Origin: Eutreptiella sp. 'Long Island Sound 2002'
Taxonomy: Eukaryota; Euglenozoa; Euglenophyceae; Eutreptiales; Eutreptiaceae
Assembly (NCBI GenBank): GCA_964036045.1
Contig: OZ038379.1
Coordinates: forward strand, 69,656,719-69,720,718
Direction: 5' to 3'
Length of the DNA: 64,000 nt
Part shown: piece after piece, positions 1-9,210 of the stretch
Layout of the letters: every line of letters starts with the position of its first letter
Position numbering within the stretch: the stretch's first letter is position 1
The notes under the pieces: generated by a model
What the model was told of the DNA's origin: nothing
Seen by the model: the letters and a program-made list of their open reading frames with translations, nothing else
The model's database searches: none
Translations under genes and position numbers: made by a program

Positions 1-800
1 CCCCCATACGGCTGGGGTTATGTAGCCACGGGGCCCACTTGTGGGCCACTTGTGATTTTGTCCCCCGCTTTGGAGCATTAGGGATCCTGCAATTGGAAGG
101 AGCTAGGCAGCCACTGCAGGCACTTGTGGATCACTGGTGATTTTGTCCCTTGCTCTGAAGCATCGGGGAGCCCCCATTCGGCAGGGGAGGTGTCACCACT
201 GGGCCCACTTGTGGGCCACTTCTGATTTTGTCCCGTGCTCTCAATTCTAGGGCAGCCCCCGTCGGCAGGGTTATGTAGCCACCAAGCCCAGTTGTGGGCC
301 ACTCATGATTTTGTACCCCGCTATGAAGCACAGGGTATTCCGTAGTTAGTAGGGGTTATGCAGCCAACGGGCCCAAAATGTGCGACTGATGATTCTTTTC
401 TCCGTTGTGAAGCATACGGCATCCCCCCAATTGGCATGGTTATGCAGCTGCCGGACCAACTTGTGGAACCATTCTGATTTTGTCCCCCGCTGTGAAGCAT
501 CGGGGATCCCCCAAACGGCAGGGGTTATGCAGCCGACGGCCCCAGTTGTGGGCCCCTTTTGATTTTGTCTCCTGCTGTGAAGCAACGGGGTCCCCCCATT
601 CGGCAGGGGTTATGTAGCCATCCCACCCACTTCTGGGGCACTTTTGATTTTGTGCCCCGCTTTGAAGCATCACGGATCCCCTAGACGGCGGGGGTTATGT
701 AGCTATTGGGCCCACTTGTGGGCCACTTGTGATGTTGTATCCCACTCCCAAGCATAGGCGATCTCCCACACGGCATGGGTTATGTAGCCACCCGGCCTAG
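1..800 (+). repeat. Satellite family A, 85-bp tandem repeat, forward array
   Basis: About nine diverged copies of an 85-87 bp unit. Each contains GGGTTATGTAGCCAC, then the near-palindrome GGCCCACTTGTGGGCC, then GATTTTGTCCCCCGC and a GAAGCAT-GGGATCCCCC block. The open frames here are short and overlap on both strands, so I regard them as non-coding. The same family recurs at 2,080-2,560 and, inverted, at 25,440-27,290. Confidence 0.85.
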
Positions 801-1465
801 TTGTGGGCCACTTCCGGGAGGGGGGGGGGGGGGGGGCTCGGTTTGGGACGCCAACTACCCCCCCCCATCCAACTGTTGGCCGGAGGCCCCTTGGGGGGCG
901 CTCGGGGGGGGGCAGGTGGGGCGATGTGGGGTGTTGGGGGGGGAGGGGGGTTCATAGGCTCCCCTTACCTCCTCCCTCTAACCATACCATCACCATCAAC
1001 CTAACCCTAACCATTGTAGCCATCTGGTTTGACCATGCTAGCCATGCTGATTGGGCTGAGCAGGATCCCCCAAAAGTTCGTTCATGGCTACTTTTGCCAC
1101 ATCATTGCTCTCCATTTTGGACCCCAACACTCACTCTGACCCTAGCCTAGGGTGAGAGTTACGGCTAGGGTTAGGGCTAGGGGTGGGGTTAGGTGAACGG
1201 TAAGGCGTAGGCTGAGGGTGGGGGCGGCTGCTAGAGTCAGGGTTTGGTTTAGGGATGGTGCCGGGGTGCAAAGTCGACAAAATTCTATTGCCTTCGGCAG
1301 TGCACGTGGAAGAGAGGCTGGCAATCGGCCAATCAGTCAATTAGCAAGGCTAGCAGTAAGTCAGACAATCATTCGGGCAAGCAGGCAGGCATACAGAAAC
1401 ACACAGTTTGGGTTTTTTTGTCAGTGGCACACTCGGCTCCAAGCAGTGGGGCGGAGGGGCACCAT
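801..1465. other. G-rich and simple-sequence spacer with telomere-like motifs
   Basis: No gene is visible. The stretch holds long G runs (about 821-836 and 903-950). It also has short CCTAACCC or TAGGGTTAGGG-like motifs near 1,000-1,015 and 1,165-1,195. Frames on the two strands mirror each other and are explained by base composition. Confidence 0.6.
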
Positions 1466-1540
1466 CAGAGCAAGCAGTGGCCGAATGGTAATGCATCCGC
1501 AGAGTTTTAAGTCGGTGGTTCGAACCCCGATCGGCCGACC
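1466..1540 (+). repeat. tRNA-like element (SINE head or tRNA pseudogene)
   Basis: Contains a Pol III A-box-like TGGCCGAATGGT (1478-1489) and a perfect B-box-like GGTTCGAACCC (1517-1527), 28 bp apart as in a tRNA gene. The acceptor and T stems do not pair cleanly, so a functional tRNA is unlikely. A related copy lies in the opposite orientation at 1,565-1,645. Confidence 0.55.
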
Positions 1541-1564
1541 ATGGAGGCGGCGCTGCCGACAATA

Positions 1565-1645
1565 TCGGTTGGCCTGGATTCAAACCACTAACCTAAAATT
1601 CTGCAGTCGGCGGCATTACCATTTGACCGCTGCTTGTTCTGTCAG
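1565..1645 (-). repeat. tRNA-like element, inverted copy
   Basis: On the minus strand it reads A-box-like GCGGTCAAATGGT (1618-1630) and B-box-like GGTTTGAATCC (1576-1586). It shares the flank ACAAGCAGYGGYC and the ATGGTAATGC core with the plus-strand copy at 1,466-1,540. A tRNA-Leu/Ser/Cys-like ancestry is possible; I could not close a cloverleaf. Confidence 0.5.
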
Positions 1646-1984
1646 CACTTCGTCTCCCCACTGCTTGAGCCTTCTGAGCACAAACTTTTGACCACCCCCC
1701 CCACCCCCCCACACCCCCCCCTCTAAAAAGTGATATCCAAATTGAGGGGATAGAGGCCTCAGAATCCAACGATCCATTGGGGGATTGTCTTATTGGGCAA
1801 AATAATGATTTTACAAGGGATTTGACATCAAATATCATGCCTTGGGGTGCGTTACGCAAATGACCCCGAAAATGGGGGGATATCCGACGCCCGCACCTGC
1901 GCTTGATCTAACAACCTCTCTTCGAGGTGATTTTCGGCTGCTTTGGTGGCCATGGAGCGTTGGGCACCTTTGGCGCAGGCCCCC

Positions 1985-2065
1985 TACGTGGGGGGGGGGG
2001 GGGGGGGCAGGGGTAGTTGATGTCGGAGGACCCGCAGAGCCCCCCCCCCCCCCCCCCCCCCCCGT
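1985..2065. repeat. G-tract and C-tract pair
   Basis: A G run of about 18 nt (1989-2006) is followed about 33 bp later by a C run of about 22 nt (2041-2062). The pair could fold into a long G:C hairpin, and the tracts may be prone to length error. Confidence 0.7.
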
Positions 2066-2079
2066 GGCCACTTCTGATT

Positions 2080-2560
2080 TTTGGTCCCTCGCTCTCAAGC
2101 ATCGGTGATCCCCCAAGACGGCAGGGGTTATGCAGCCACTGGGCCCACTTGTGGGCCAGTTTTGATTTTGTCCCCCGCTCTGAATCATGGGGGATCCCCC
2201 GGTCGGCAGGGGTTATGTAGCCACCCGGCCCACTTGTGGGCCACTTCCGATTGTGTCCCCCGCATTGCGGCATCTGGGACCCCACAGACGGCTGGGTTAT
2301 GTAGCCACCCGGCCCACTTGCAGGCCACTTCTGATTTTGTCCCCCGCTGTAAAGCATTGCATATACCCCAGACGGCAGGGATTATGTAGCCACCCGGCCC
2401 AGTTGTGGGCCCGTTCTAATTTTGTACGCTTCAGAGCGCGGGACAAAATCAGAAGTGGCCCACAGATGGGCTTGGTGGCTACATAACCCCTGCCGTTTGG
2501 GGGATTCCCGATGCTTCAGAGCAGGGGACAAAATCAGAGGTGGCCCAGAAATGGCCTAGA
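2080..2560. repeat. Satellite family A with internal orientation switch
   Basis: About four copies of the 85-bp unit run in the forward orientation to about 2,425. The sequence then continues with two copies in the reverse orientation (GCTTCAGAGC, ACAAAATCAGAAGTGGCCC). The switch point lies near 2,425-2,430 (TTTTGTACGCTTCAGAGC). Confidence 0.8.
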
Positions 2561-2815
2561 GGTTTTGGAACCTAGTTCCTTTTTTCTTCGAGGTTCTAAA
2601 ACCTAGTAAAAAAAGGGGGGGGGTTTTACTGGGTTCTGGAACCTAGTAAAAAAAACCTGTTTTTATACGAGGTTTCGGGACCCAGTAAAAAATCCTTTTT
2701 TGACTAAGTTCCCAATACCTAGTAAAAACTAGTGAACCTAGTAAACGGTTACCTGGTAATTAAGTAAGTAAGTGCCTAGTATTTTTAAAAAAGATTTCTT
2801 TTACTAGGTTTTACT
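2555..2815. repeat. Degenerate ACCTAGTAAAA repeat
   Basis: AT-rich stretch with repeated variants of ACCTAGTAAAAA or GGTTTTACTGGG at irregular spacing of roughly 30-65 bp. It is distinct in base composition from the G/C-rich neighbourhood. No coding potential is visible. Confidence 0.55.
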
Positions 2816-4099
2816 GTTAGACCAGGAGGGGCCTCTTTCTCCGGTTGTGGGTGAGGCAGAATATTTTCAGGCTTGGCCTTCTGACTACCTTCCTCCACTC
2901 TACAGCTTTTCTGTGGCATTTTCTGTGGCTCTGCCTTGGGGCATTGGCATAGTAAGGGTGGGCTGGCACCAGGTCCTCATTTGGGTCAGGTCTGGTGTTT
3001 GGCCTGTGCGTGCGGTGGAGGGCTGTGGTTAGAGATCTGGCCTGATGTAGTGAGGGGTCTGGGATCGACGTTTGGCAGGTGGCGGTAGGCTGGGGCAGAA
3101 TTCCAGCCCTTCATAGTGCCCGGGGATGCATGGGTCAGTCAAGTGGGTTTACCTTGGGAGAGTGGAGAGGCTGTTACCTCCCTTAGAATGGGCAGGGCAG
3201 GCAGTGTGGTTGGCCTGGAAGAGGGCCCTGGTGCCTCCTGTTGACTCTACCGTGTCTGCAGGTCAGTGGGCAAGCAGATCAGGAATTTGATGAGCCAGGT
3301 CGGGTGGTGTGCTGGGCCCTTGTTTGATTGCATTTGTCAGGTCGCTTCATGCACTGGCCTGGGCTGGCAGCTCCCTGGCCTGGCTTTGGGGCGCTTAGGG
3401 TTAGGGTGCTTCAACTGTACCCAACCGCATGTTGGCTTTTGACTTTCCATATGTGTCATCATGCCTACCAGGCTTGCACTTTGGGGGGGAGGGGGTGGAA
3501 ATTATATTCCGTTGGAACGTTGCCTGCATACCACTTGGTGATTGTGCAGCTGACGCGGGAAACCAATGGGGAGCCATTTAGCATGAATTAGTGGGGATAT
3601 TTTTTTGGTACCCAGTGCGGACAACCAAAGCAAAGAGGGAAAAACATCCCAGACATAGAAGGGAGAAACCTGCAAACAGACCCATCCGCACTGGACCCCA
3701 AACCTGGGGCATCCATCAAACCAGAGCCAGGCCTCACCCACAGCATATGGCAAGGCTCAGGGTGCTCAGTCACCAAAACCCACAAGACCTTCTGGGATAC
3801 ATACCCCCCCACAGACCTACCTCCTCAAGGCCCTTAAACCACCCGGGCAACACACAACCCAGACAACCACCCAGGGAAAGTAAAGGTGGTTGGTTACTAC
3901 TGGAGAACGACACTGCAACAAATAGCTGTGGTTTTGTATGTGCGGTGGCCCCTCAATCAGGCTAGCCCTGAAAATGAGGGCTTGGAAAGAATTGGCCACC
4001 GGGGAACGCTATTCACCACCTATCATTCCCCAACTCTGAACATCATTGTGAGGGAATGAATGAATATCATCATGCGTCACACCACATCACACAAATTAC
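2816..4099. other. No supported gene
   Basis: Several frames of 60-124 codons are open on both strands, but none has a recognisable domain, splice context or consistent composition. A single TTAGGGTTAGGG motif sits near 3,397. I see nothing else I can support. Confidence 0.4.
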
Positions 4100-4304
4100 C
4101 TCGCGAAGCTCACGAAGAGGTGGAGGCGTAGGTGGAGGAGGCTCAGCCATAGTTTTCGTCTGATACTGTACAGTGTGCCGCGTGCCCTCGTTGGGCCTGC
4201 GAGGAGATGAAGGCCGGCGGGGGGAAGAGGGCCGTCGCGGTGATGTCGTTCTGGATGGTGATGCAGTCCTGATCATGGGGTCTGAATGTCTGCCGTCGCT
4301 TTGC
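4100..4304 (-). CDS. Putative internal exon, Ser/Pro/Arg-rich
   Basis: Minus-strand exon candidate of 205 nt. It follows an acceptor TATTCTCTGCAG (4305-4310 at its 3' end) and ends at the donor GAG|GTAATT (4099). One frame is open throughout. It encodes a low-complexity segment with three SPRRPS repeats, then a proline-rich stretch and the end ELRE. SR-like repeats occur in splicing factors and in many disordered proteins, so no function is assigned. Neighbouring exons were not found. Confidence 0.35.
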
Positions 4305-5077
4305 CTGCAGAGAATAGGAGTTCACATGCAAAAGAGCTCCAAAAAAAGCACGAACCATGGGATCCCATGGGATGATGTTTACCCAATTGCTCATCAGGTC
4401 CCCAACCCATGCACCCAGAAAAAGTGGCTGCAACGCAAACAAAAGGTGCCTGGGGGCGATGTGGTGAAAAATTCTACTGCGCTTTGTGCTCACCAGGTTC
4501 CCCAAACTAAAGCACTCAGTGGCCAGAAGGGGAGACAAACATGCAAAGGGGATGTAAAACATGCTTATTTCAATGGTCAGCTTTGTAGACAAACTGCAAA
4601 CAGAGTAGTAGTTTTCAATTCAATAGCTCACAAATTGAAAATTCCAACGCCAATATTTTGAGATGGTGGCAATCCGCAATGATCAGAAAACACTTGTGGA
4701 GCTTATTTTGCACCTTATTTTTGTGGTTTTCCACCCTATGTGCTGGCGGGCTCTAAAGGCCTATGCAATTTGACTGTGTCTTCTTGCAAACTGTAATTTC
4801 TAGGCTTTAAAACGGGGAATGTCCTGCCCTACATAGTGGCAGAGGCTGCAAACTGTGTCCTTTCGCATCGTGCAATCAGCGTACTGTCACATCCCAAATA
4901 CCACCCCTGTGGGATCGTACAACAGAGTCTCCAAGGCCGCCAAAAACACATTTCACAAAAATGAATGGCCACAAACAGCATAATACCATCCCACAAGCAG
5001 AGAAAGCCCCACAGACTTGGGATCCATGAGATTCCCTCATTCTTTATATATATATATGAGGTGCACACACGTGTGCT
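4305..5077. other. No supported gene
   Basis: AT-richer stretch with an ATATATATAT run near 5,047. Two related segments of about 50 bp, around 4,360-4,420 and 4,455-4,510 (TTGCTCATCAGGTCCCCAA and TGCTCACCAGGTTCCCCAA), suggest an old local duplication. No convincing coding frame. Confidence 0.35.
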
Positions 5078-5638
5078 TTATATGAAGTCGCAAAACACGC
5101 GCTTGTAGATGAGGTCCGCCTTCTTATCTTTGTATGTGGGTTGCGCAGAGGGAGGGTTGTGCTTGCACATGTTGCGAAGCACGCCCGTGGTCTTTGTATC
5201 CAACTCTTTGATTAGATTTTTGTCATACTCCAATTTCCCAGAGGCATCTTTGGGGTAATGCTTTGGAACAAAAAATTCTTGACCACGGATCACCACCTTT
5301 GGACGGACCTCATCTAGAGAAGGCGGCTTGTCAACCACAAGCCGGTCACCCAAGGCGAATGCCAACACAATGCATGCCATTGTGGCAGTAAATTGCACTC
5401 TCCAATTGCGCAACGCCACACATATCTCCAAGGGACACAAATTGGAAGGATGCAGGGCACACTGATAAACACCACATTCAAGGCACGTGATGTGGGCTGT
5501 GTCGTCGCAAAAAAAGCACGACGAACGGCTGGCTGAACAATAGGGCCTAGCATACATCCGTGCCAAGGCCCAACTGGGTGTGGTCTCAATAGGGGGGGGC
5601 ATGCGGAGAATTGCGATAGTGCAAAGCTGCCTGTGCAA
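5078..5638 (-). CDS. Cys-rich putative zinc-binding protein, unrecognised
   Basis: Open frame of about 186 codons. Near residues 34-70 it has clustered cysteines: C, then CFFC, CLEC, then C, H, C and C at short spacing, as in cross-brace zinc fingers. A similar Cys-rich finger lies at the C-terminus of piggyBac-type transposases, but here it is near the N-terminus and I see no DDD catalytic domain. I therefore do not call a transposase. The second half is charged (VVIRGQEFFVPKHYPKD) and ends KRVFCDFI before the stop. The start is uncertain, because an acceptor-like TTGCACAG lies just upstream and this may be a 3' exon. It stands alone between non-coding stretches. Confidence 0.45.
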   Translation of the reverse strand: MHRQLCTIAILRMPPPIETTPSWALARMYARPYCSASRSSCFFCDDTAHITCLECGVYQCALHPSNLCPLEICVALRNWRVQFTATMACIVLAFALGDRLVVDKPPSLDEVRPKVVIRGQEFFVPKHYPKDASGKLEYDKNLIKELDTKTTGVLRNMCKHNPPSAQPTYKDKKADLIYKRVFCDFI

Positions 5639-5639
5639 T

Positions 5640-5850
5640 CAGGGGGAGGGCGGAGGAAAAATTCCCCCAAGAGGCGAAAATTTTTTTCAACCCCCCTGTC
5701 CCCCCCCAACCCCGTATACAAAAATTTCTACCCGCGGGGGACTTTTTCTACCCTAACCCCCCATTGTCCCCACTGGGCCCAGACCCCCCCCCCAGAGCCC
5801 CCCCCCCCCCCCCCTCCGGCCCCCCCAACCCCACCCCACCCCCCTTGCTG
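5640..5850. other. C-rich low-complexity spacer
   Basis: Dominated by C runs (5,769-5,842), with mirror Pro/Gly frames on the two strands. No gene. Confidence 0.6.
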
Positions 5851-5851
5851 C

Positions 5852-5955
5852 GCTGCCTCCACAGAATTTTTGTGGAGGCTGCCCCTGCTACCATGGCCAG
5901 GCGTGGCCAATCACATGCCCCCGATCCTGGGGCCGACTCACGGAGCGCCGGGTTC
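5852..5955. repeat. Dispersed direct repeat, copy 1
   Basis: About 104 bp closely matching 7,246-7,357 in the same orientation. Both share CTACCATGGCCA, GCGTGGCCAATCACATGCCC and the end ACGCCGGGTTCC or a near variant. Each starts with an inverted repeat; here CCTCCACA pairs with TGTGGAGG. On the minus strand both copies contain a donor-like GTGAGTC. The two copies flank the 6.0-7.2 kb locus. Confidence 0.75.
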
Positions 5956-6054
5956 CAAGCACAACAACACCAACTGTCAGATTGGATTGTTCACATGTAT
6001 ATGTACAGGAGCACATTGATCTTTTGACACCATCGCTCTCTCAAAGAGAAGAGA

Positions 6055-6382
6055 CTACGGCCCCGGCTCAATGTGCAAAAGCGTAGAAGGGAATTGCACC
6101 CTTCGGCACTGCGTCGCACTCGGTACTCGCACGCACAATGCACAACGCTTGTGATTGTCTTCCTCACCATGCGAAGATGCAGTCTTGCGAAAGCCCTTCT
6201 TTTTCTTGTAGCCTTTGGTGAACGTCTTAACAGAGTCGTCAACCACAGTGTGCTTCCATTGCAACCAGCGAGTGCTCCGGAGGTCAGGGGCCATGCTCTC
6301 AGCCATGCGTTTGGGATCGCCCATTTGTTCGCCAGTGGCCCATCGTGGATCCCGGTCCGCGTACTCCACAAACTCTTGATAC
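6055..6382 (-). CDS. Exon-like ORF of unknown protein, downstream copy
   Basis: Opens directly after an acceptor TTTTCTGCAG (6383-6388) and runs about 108 codons. It starts YQEFVEYADRDPRWATGEQ and includes a Lys-rich KGYKKKKGFRK and an HKRCALC segment before the stop. The first 28 codons are tandemly duplicated upstream at about 6,400-6,486 (104-bp unit), with the acceptor included. The residue pattern looks like genuine protein but I do not recognise the family. It may be the last exon of a minus-strand gene whose earlier exons lie at 6.5-7.2 kb. Confidence 0.45.
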
Positions 6383-6486
6383 CTGCAGAAAAGTGGCCGG
6401 TCTCAGCCATGCGTTTGGGATCGCCGATTTGTTCGCCAGTGGCCCATCGTGGATCCCAGTCCGCGTACTCCACAAACTCTTGATAC
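6279..6486 (-). repeat. 104-bp tandem exon duplication
   Basis: Two copies of a unit running from GTATCAAGAG through the YQEFVEYAD coding segment, offset by exactly 104 bp (6,382 and 6,486). The copies differ at a few bases. In the upstream copy the tail CGGCCACTTTTCTGCAG, which is a 3' splice site, separates the two units. Confidence 0.75.
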
Positions 6487-7165
6487 CTGCAGAAAAGTGG
6501 CCGGGGCGCCAACATACCTGTTTTTTGGAATGCCTGTCTTCAGCGCCATGCGAAGATGCCGTCTGGTGGTCGATCTGCGACTGCAACAACTGCTCCTGCA
6601 ATTGCGACATCCGTATCTCCTGCTCGGATTCCATCGCCTGCAAAACCTTGATACCTGCAGAAAAGTGGCAACCAAAACACACCTGTTTTTCGCCTGCCTT
6701 CAGCGCCATGCGTTAATGCGCTGCCCATCGTGAAGCAGCCGATGGCCATGCTGCAGTCGGTAGCCCACCGCCTCAACGCTGTAAATGTGCATGAGCTGTC
6801 AGTTGGTGACCTGCAGAAACGTGGCAAGCAAAACACACCTGTTTTTTGCCTGTCTTCAGCGCCATGCAGAAATGCGCTGCCCATGATGCGGCCATTCTCA
6901 ACTTGAGGGTCAGGGTCTTCTTGTTGCTCCACAAATTCTTGATACCTGCAGAAAAGTGGCCGGGGCGCCAACATACCTGTTTTGAATGCCTGTCTTCAGC
7001 GCCATTCCAATGCGCTTTTATTCACATCATAGGTGGTCTTCTCGGAAGGATAGCACGGGCATGTGTATCCTCCACAGGGATCACCGAGCTGATCGTGGGA
7101 TGTTGCCTTAAAGAAAGAGCACACATGCACAACACACCTGTTTTTTGCCTGTCTTCGGCGCCATC
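6373..7165 (-). repeat. Short dispersed repeat bearing both splice sites (introner-like)
   Basis: A unit of about 60-75 bp recurs near 6,478-6,553, 6,647-6,715, 6,811-6,870 and 6,939-7,008, with partial copies at 6,373-6,393 and 7,130-7,165. Minus-strand order: GGCGCTGAAGACAGGC, then AAAAACAG|GTRTGTT, a short variable stretch, GCCACTTTTCTGCAG|GT. Both ends thus read CAG|GT, as expected of introner elements, which create introns on insertion. The segments between copies differ. Inferred introns would be only 28-31 nt by these sites, so true boundaries may be wider. Confidence 0.5.
6530..6654 (-). CDS. Exon-like segment, predicted coiled coil
   Basis: Follows an acceptor CTGCAG (6655-6660). 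In one frame it reads VLQAMESEQEIRMSQLQEQ, then LLQSQIDHQ and ASSHGAED: a heptad-like, Gln/Glu-rich helix. The join to the YQEF exon changes phase, so the exact donor is unresolved. No family recognised. Confidence 0.35.
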
Positions 7166-7245
7166 TTGATACCTGCAGACAGCTTCCGGAGCAAACATGG
7201 ACGATATGCACGACAAGCACCCCACCCCTCCCCCATGCTCCGCCA

Positions 7246-7357
7246 CCTCCACAGGAACTGCAGTGAATTCCTGTGAAGGCTGCCCCGGCTACCATGGCCA
7301 CGCGTGGCCAATCACATGCCCCCGATCGCGGGGCAGACTCACGGAACGCCGGGTTCC
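7246..7357. repeat. Dispersed direct repeat, copy 2
   Basis: Second copy of the repeat at 5,852-5,955. It begins with a longer inverted repeat, CCTCCACAGGAA against TTCCTGTGAAGG (11 of 12 pairs). Differences from copy 1 are scattered substitutions. Confidence 0.75.
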
Positions 7358-8153
7358 CAACCCCCCCCCCAGCCCGCCGCCATTCCCCCTGCCCCCTTCC
7401 CTCTGGTCCCTCTGTCCACCATCTTCTCCACCCTCTGTCGTTGGCGGCGGGCCTGCCCCCTCCCTCCCCTCTTGCCCTCCTCCCTCTCGTCCCTCTGTCC
7501 TCCCTGTTCTCTGTTGCCTGCCCTTCTCACTGCCACCCATCGCGCCTCCTCTCCTCCGTGTTGTGGGTCACGGTCACGGTCACTTGGCCTATTTGCGTCC
7601 CTGTCTGTACCTTGTCCTGGTGAGCCAACCCTGTCCTGCGTAGTAGTTGGTCAGACTGCATAGGCGCATTGTTCTCCTCCTCCCTCCTCCCTTTCCACCT
7701 CAGGTCAGCTCCTGATCCGTGTGGCTGCCAGGGTAAGGCCCACGGGTCCTCCGCGCATCGCTGGTGTGGCGCCCTTGCATCGCGCTTGCATCGCGCCTGC
7801 ATCGCCGCTTCTTTTGGTTCCCTGGCTCCCATGCCCCCTGCGGTTCTCATCTGCACCCGTGTCCTCCCCCTCTTGGTCCCGCTGCCACAACACTGGAACC
7901 ACCCCATGGTGCACGTCGCTTCCCCAACATTGGCCGTGGTCCCACCACCACACACCGGCGGGCCTGCCACCTCCACCGGAGTGTGCGCTCAGTGTAGGGG
8001 GATGTCGGTGTGGGGGTCTGCGCGGTCTGGCCCCCCGGCACCAGACAATGGCGGGCTGCACGAACCAACGCCAGATCCACGCCGCACGCCACAAGGCAGT
8101 CACCATTGCCGTGGTGCGGTGGCCACTATCTCTGTCCACCATCTGGGTCCCCT
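7358..8153. other. No supported gene; C-rich on the plus strand
   Basis: Long frames are open on both strands at once, an effect of composition (CCCTCC and TGCCCC runs). There is no domain and no splice-consistent model that I can defend. It may be the 3' untranslated region of the gene ending at 8,154. Confidence 0.4.
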
Positions 8154-9210
8154 TCAACACTTCCTTCTTTTCTTCCTTCTCCACAGCTTTTGCGTCGATC
8201 TTCCGGATCCTTGTGTTGCCTTGTCCCCCGCATGTCCCTTCTCCGCCTGCGTTGCCTTCTTTCCTGACGGCTGATCTGCGGCATGTCCCTTCTCTGCCTC
8301 TGCCTCTGCCTCTGGTGCATCGTGCTGTTCCCTCAACCATTCCTCCAACCGGTAAAACTCCTTGGGCTCCCAGGCTGTCCTCCTGGTTCCTTCGATGTAA
8401 TAACATGCAGCCGGTGTGGTATCCGTTGTCACGTGAAATTTCACGCGGTTCCCTCCTCTTCCACCAACCCGGTTGCAACATTCGCTGCGGCGGTGCGGTA
8501 TTGTTCTCGGTACGTCCTCCGCCACTTCCGGTTTTGCCAACTTCGTCCAACTGGGGCAATCCCCAGTTCCCGTGGGACATCCCACTCCCTGGCATTCGGT
8601 GGTGGTGCGCCCCCGGCCTTGTAGGTTGCAAGTTCCACGTCCGTCAGCTCGGCGATCTCCCCGGTAGAGAAGGTGGCTAAGTGCCCGCCTCAGGAGGAAT
8701 CATCCTCCTCTGCTCCCGAGCCGGGTATGGAAACCCCGGCTTGCAACCACCCTCCGCCTGCCGCCTTGCCTTCCCTTTTGCCTCCCGTGGCGCTTGCGGC
8801 TTTGCCTCCTTCGTTCCCGGTGCTGCCTGCTTTGCTGCCTCCTTCGGCGCTTGCAACTTTGGTTCCTTTGCTGCTTCCTTCGGCGCTTGCGGCTTTGCTT
8901 CCTTTGCTGCCTCCACCGGCGCTTGCGGATGTGCTTCCTTTGCTGCCTCCTTCGGCGCTTGCGGCTTTGCTTCCTTTGGCGCTGTTGCTGGCTGCCCTGC
9001 TGCCTCCTTCGGCGCTTGCGGCTCTGCTTCTTTCGGTGCTGCTGCCTCTGCCGGCGCTTGCGCCTGTGGCACTGGGGTTGCATCTGTTGCCTCTTTTGGT
9101 GCCTGTGCTGCCTCTTTTGGTACCTTTGCTGCCTCTTTTGGTGCCTTTGCTGCTTGAGCCTTCTTGGGGGGCCATCCCCTCAACGCTTGTGAGCAACACA
9201 TGTGTCTGCA
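8154..9210 (-). CDS. Three-exon gene with Ala/Lys/Pro/Glu repeat domain, unrecognised
   Basis: Model by eye: exon A about 9,210-8,751, intron 8,677-8,750 (74 nt, GTGGTT...CTTAG), exon B 8,676-8,469, intron 8,383-8,468 (86 nt, GTTGGT...ACCAG), exon C 8,382-8,154 ending in a stop. The phases fit at both joins (1, then 2). Exon A encodes many APKEAAK or KEAKPQAP repeats, a disordered histone-H1-tail-like composition. Exon B has REWDVPRELGIAPVGRSWQN and a basic RKWRRTYREQY. Exon C has EFYRLEEWLREQ, then Glu/Lys/Ala repeats and a basic end WRRKKRRKC. All three frames of exon A are open; I chose the one that splices in phase. Upstream exons may lie in the 235-bp array. Likely a nuclear or nucleic-acid-binding protein by composition only. 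Confidence 0.5.

Noticed and set aside
990-1195. Telomeric repeat tract
   Set aside because: Only a few degenerate TAGGG-like units; no run long enough for a telomere. At most an interstitial remnant.
1478-1527. Functional tRNA gene
   Set aside because: A and B boxes are good, but the acceptor and T stems do not pair.
3591-3965. 124-codon plus-strand frame
   Set aside because: Basic, Pro/Arg/His-rich translation typical of shadow frames. The opposite strand is open too, with no splice or domain support.
5078-5638. piggyBac transposase
   Set aside because: Only a cross-brace-like Cys cluster is present, at the wrong end of the protein, with no DDD domain visible.
7705-8680. Frames of more than 300 codons on both strands
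   Set aside because: Mirror frames in C/G-skewed sequence. Only the 3' exons of the minus-strand gene (8,154-8,676) fit a spliced model.
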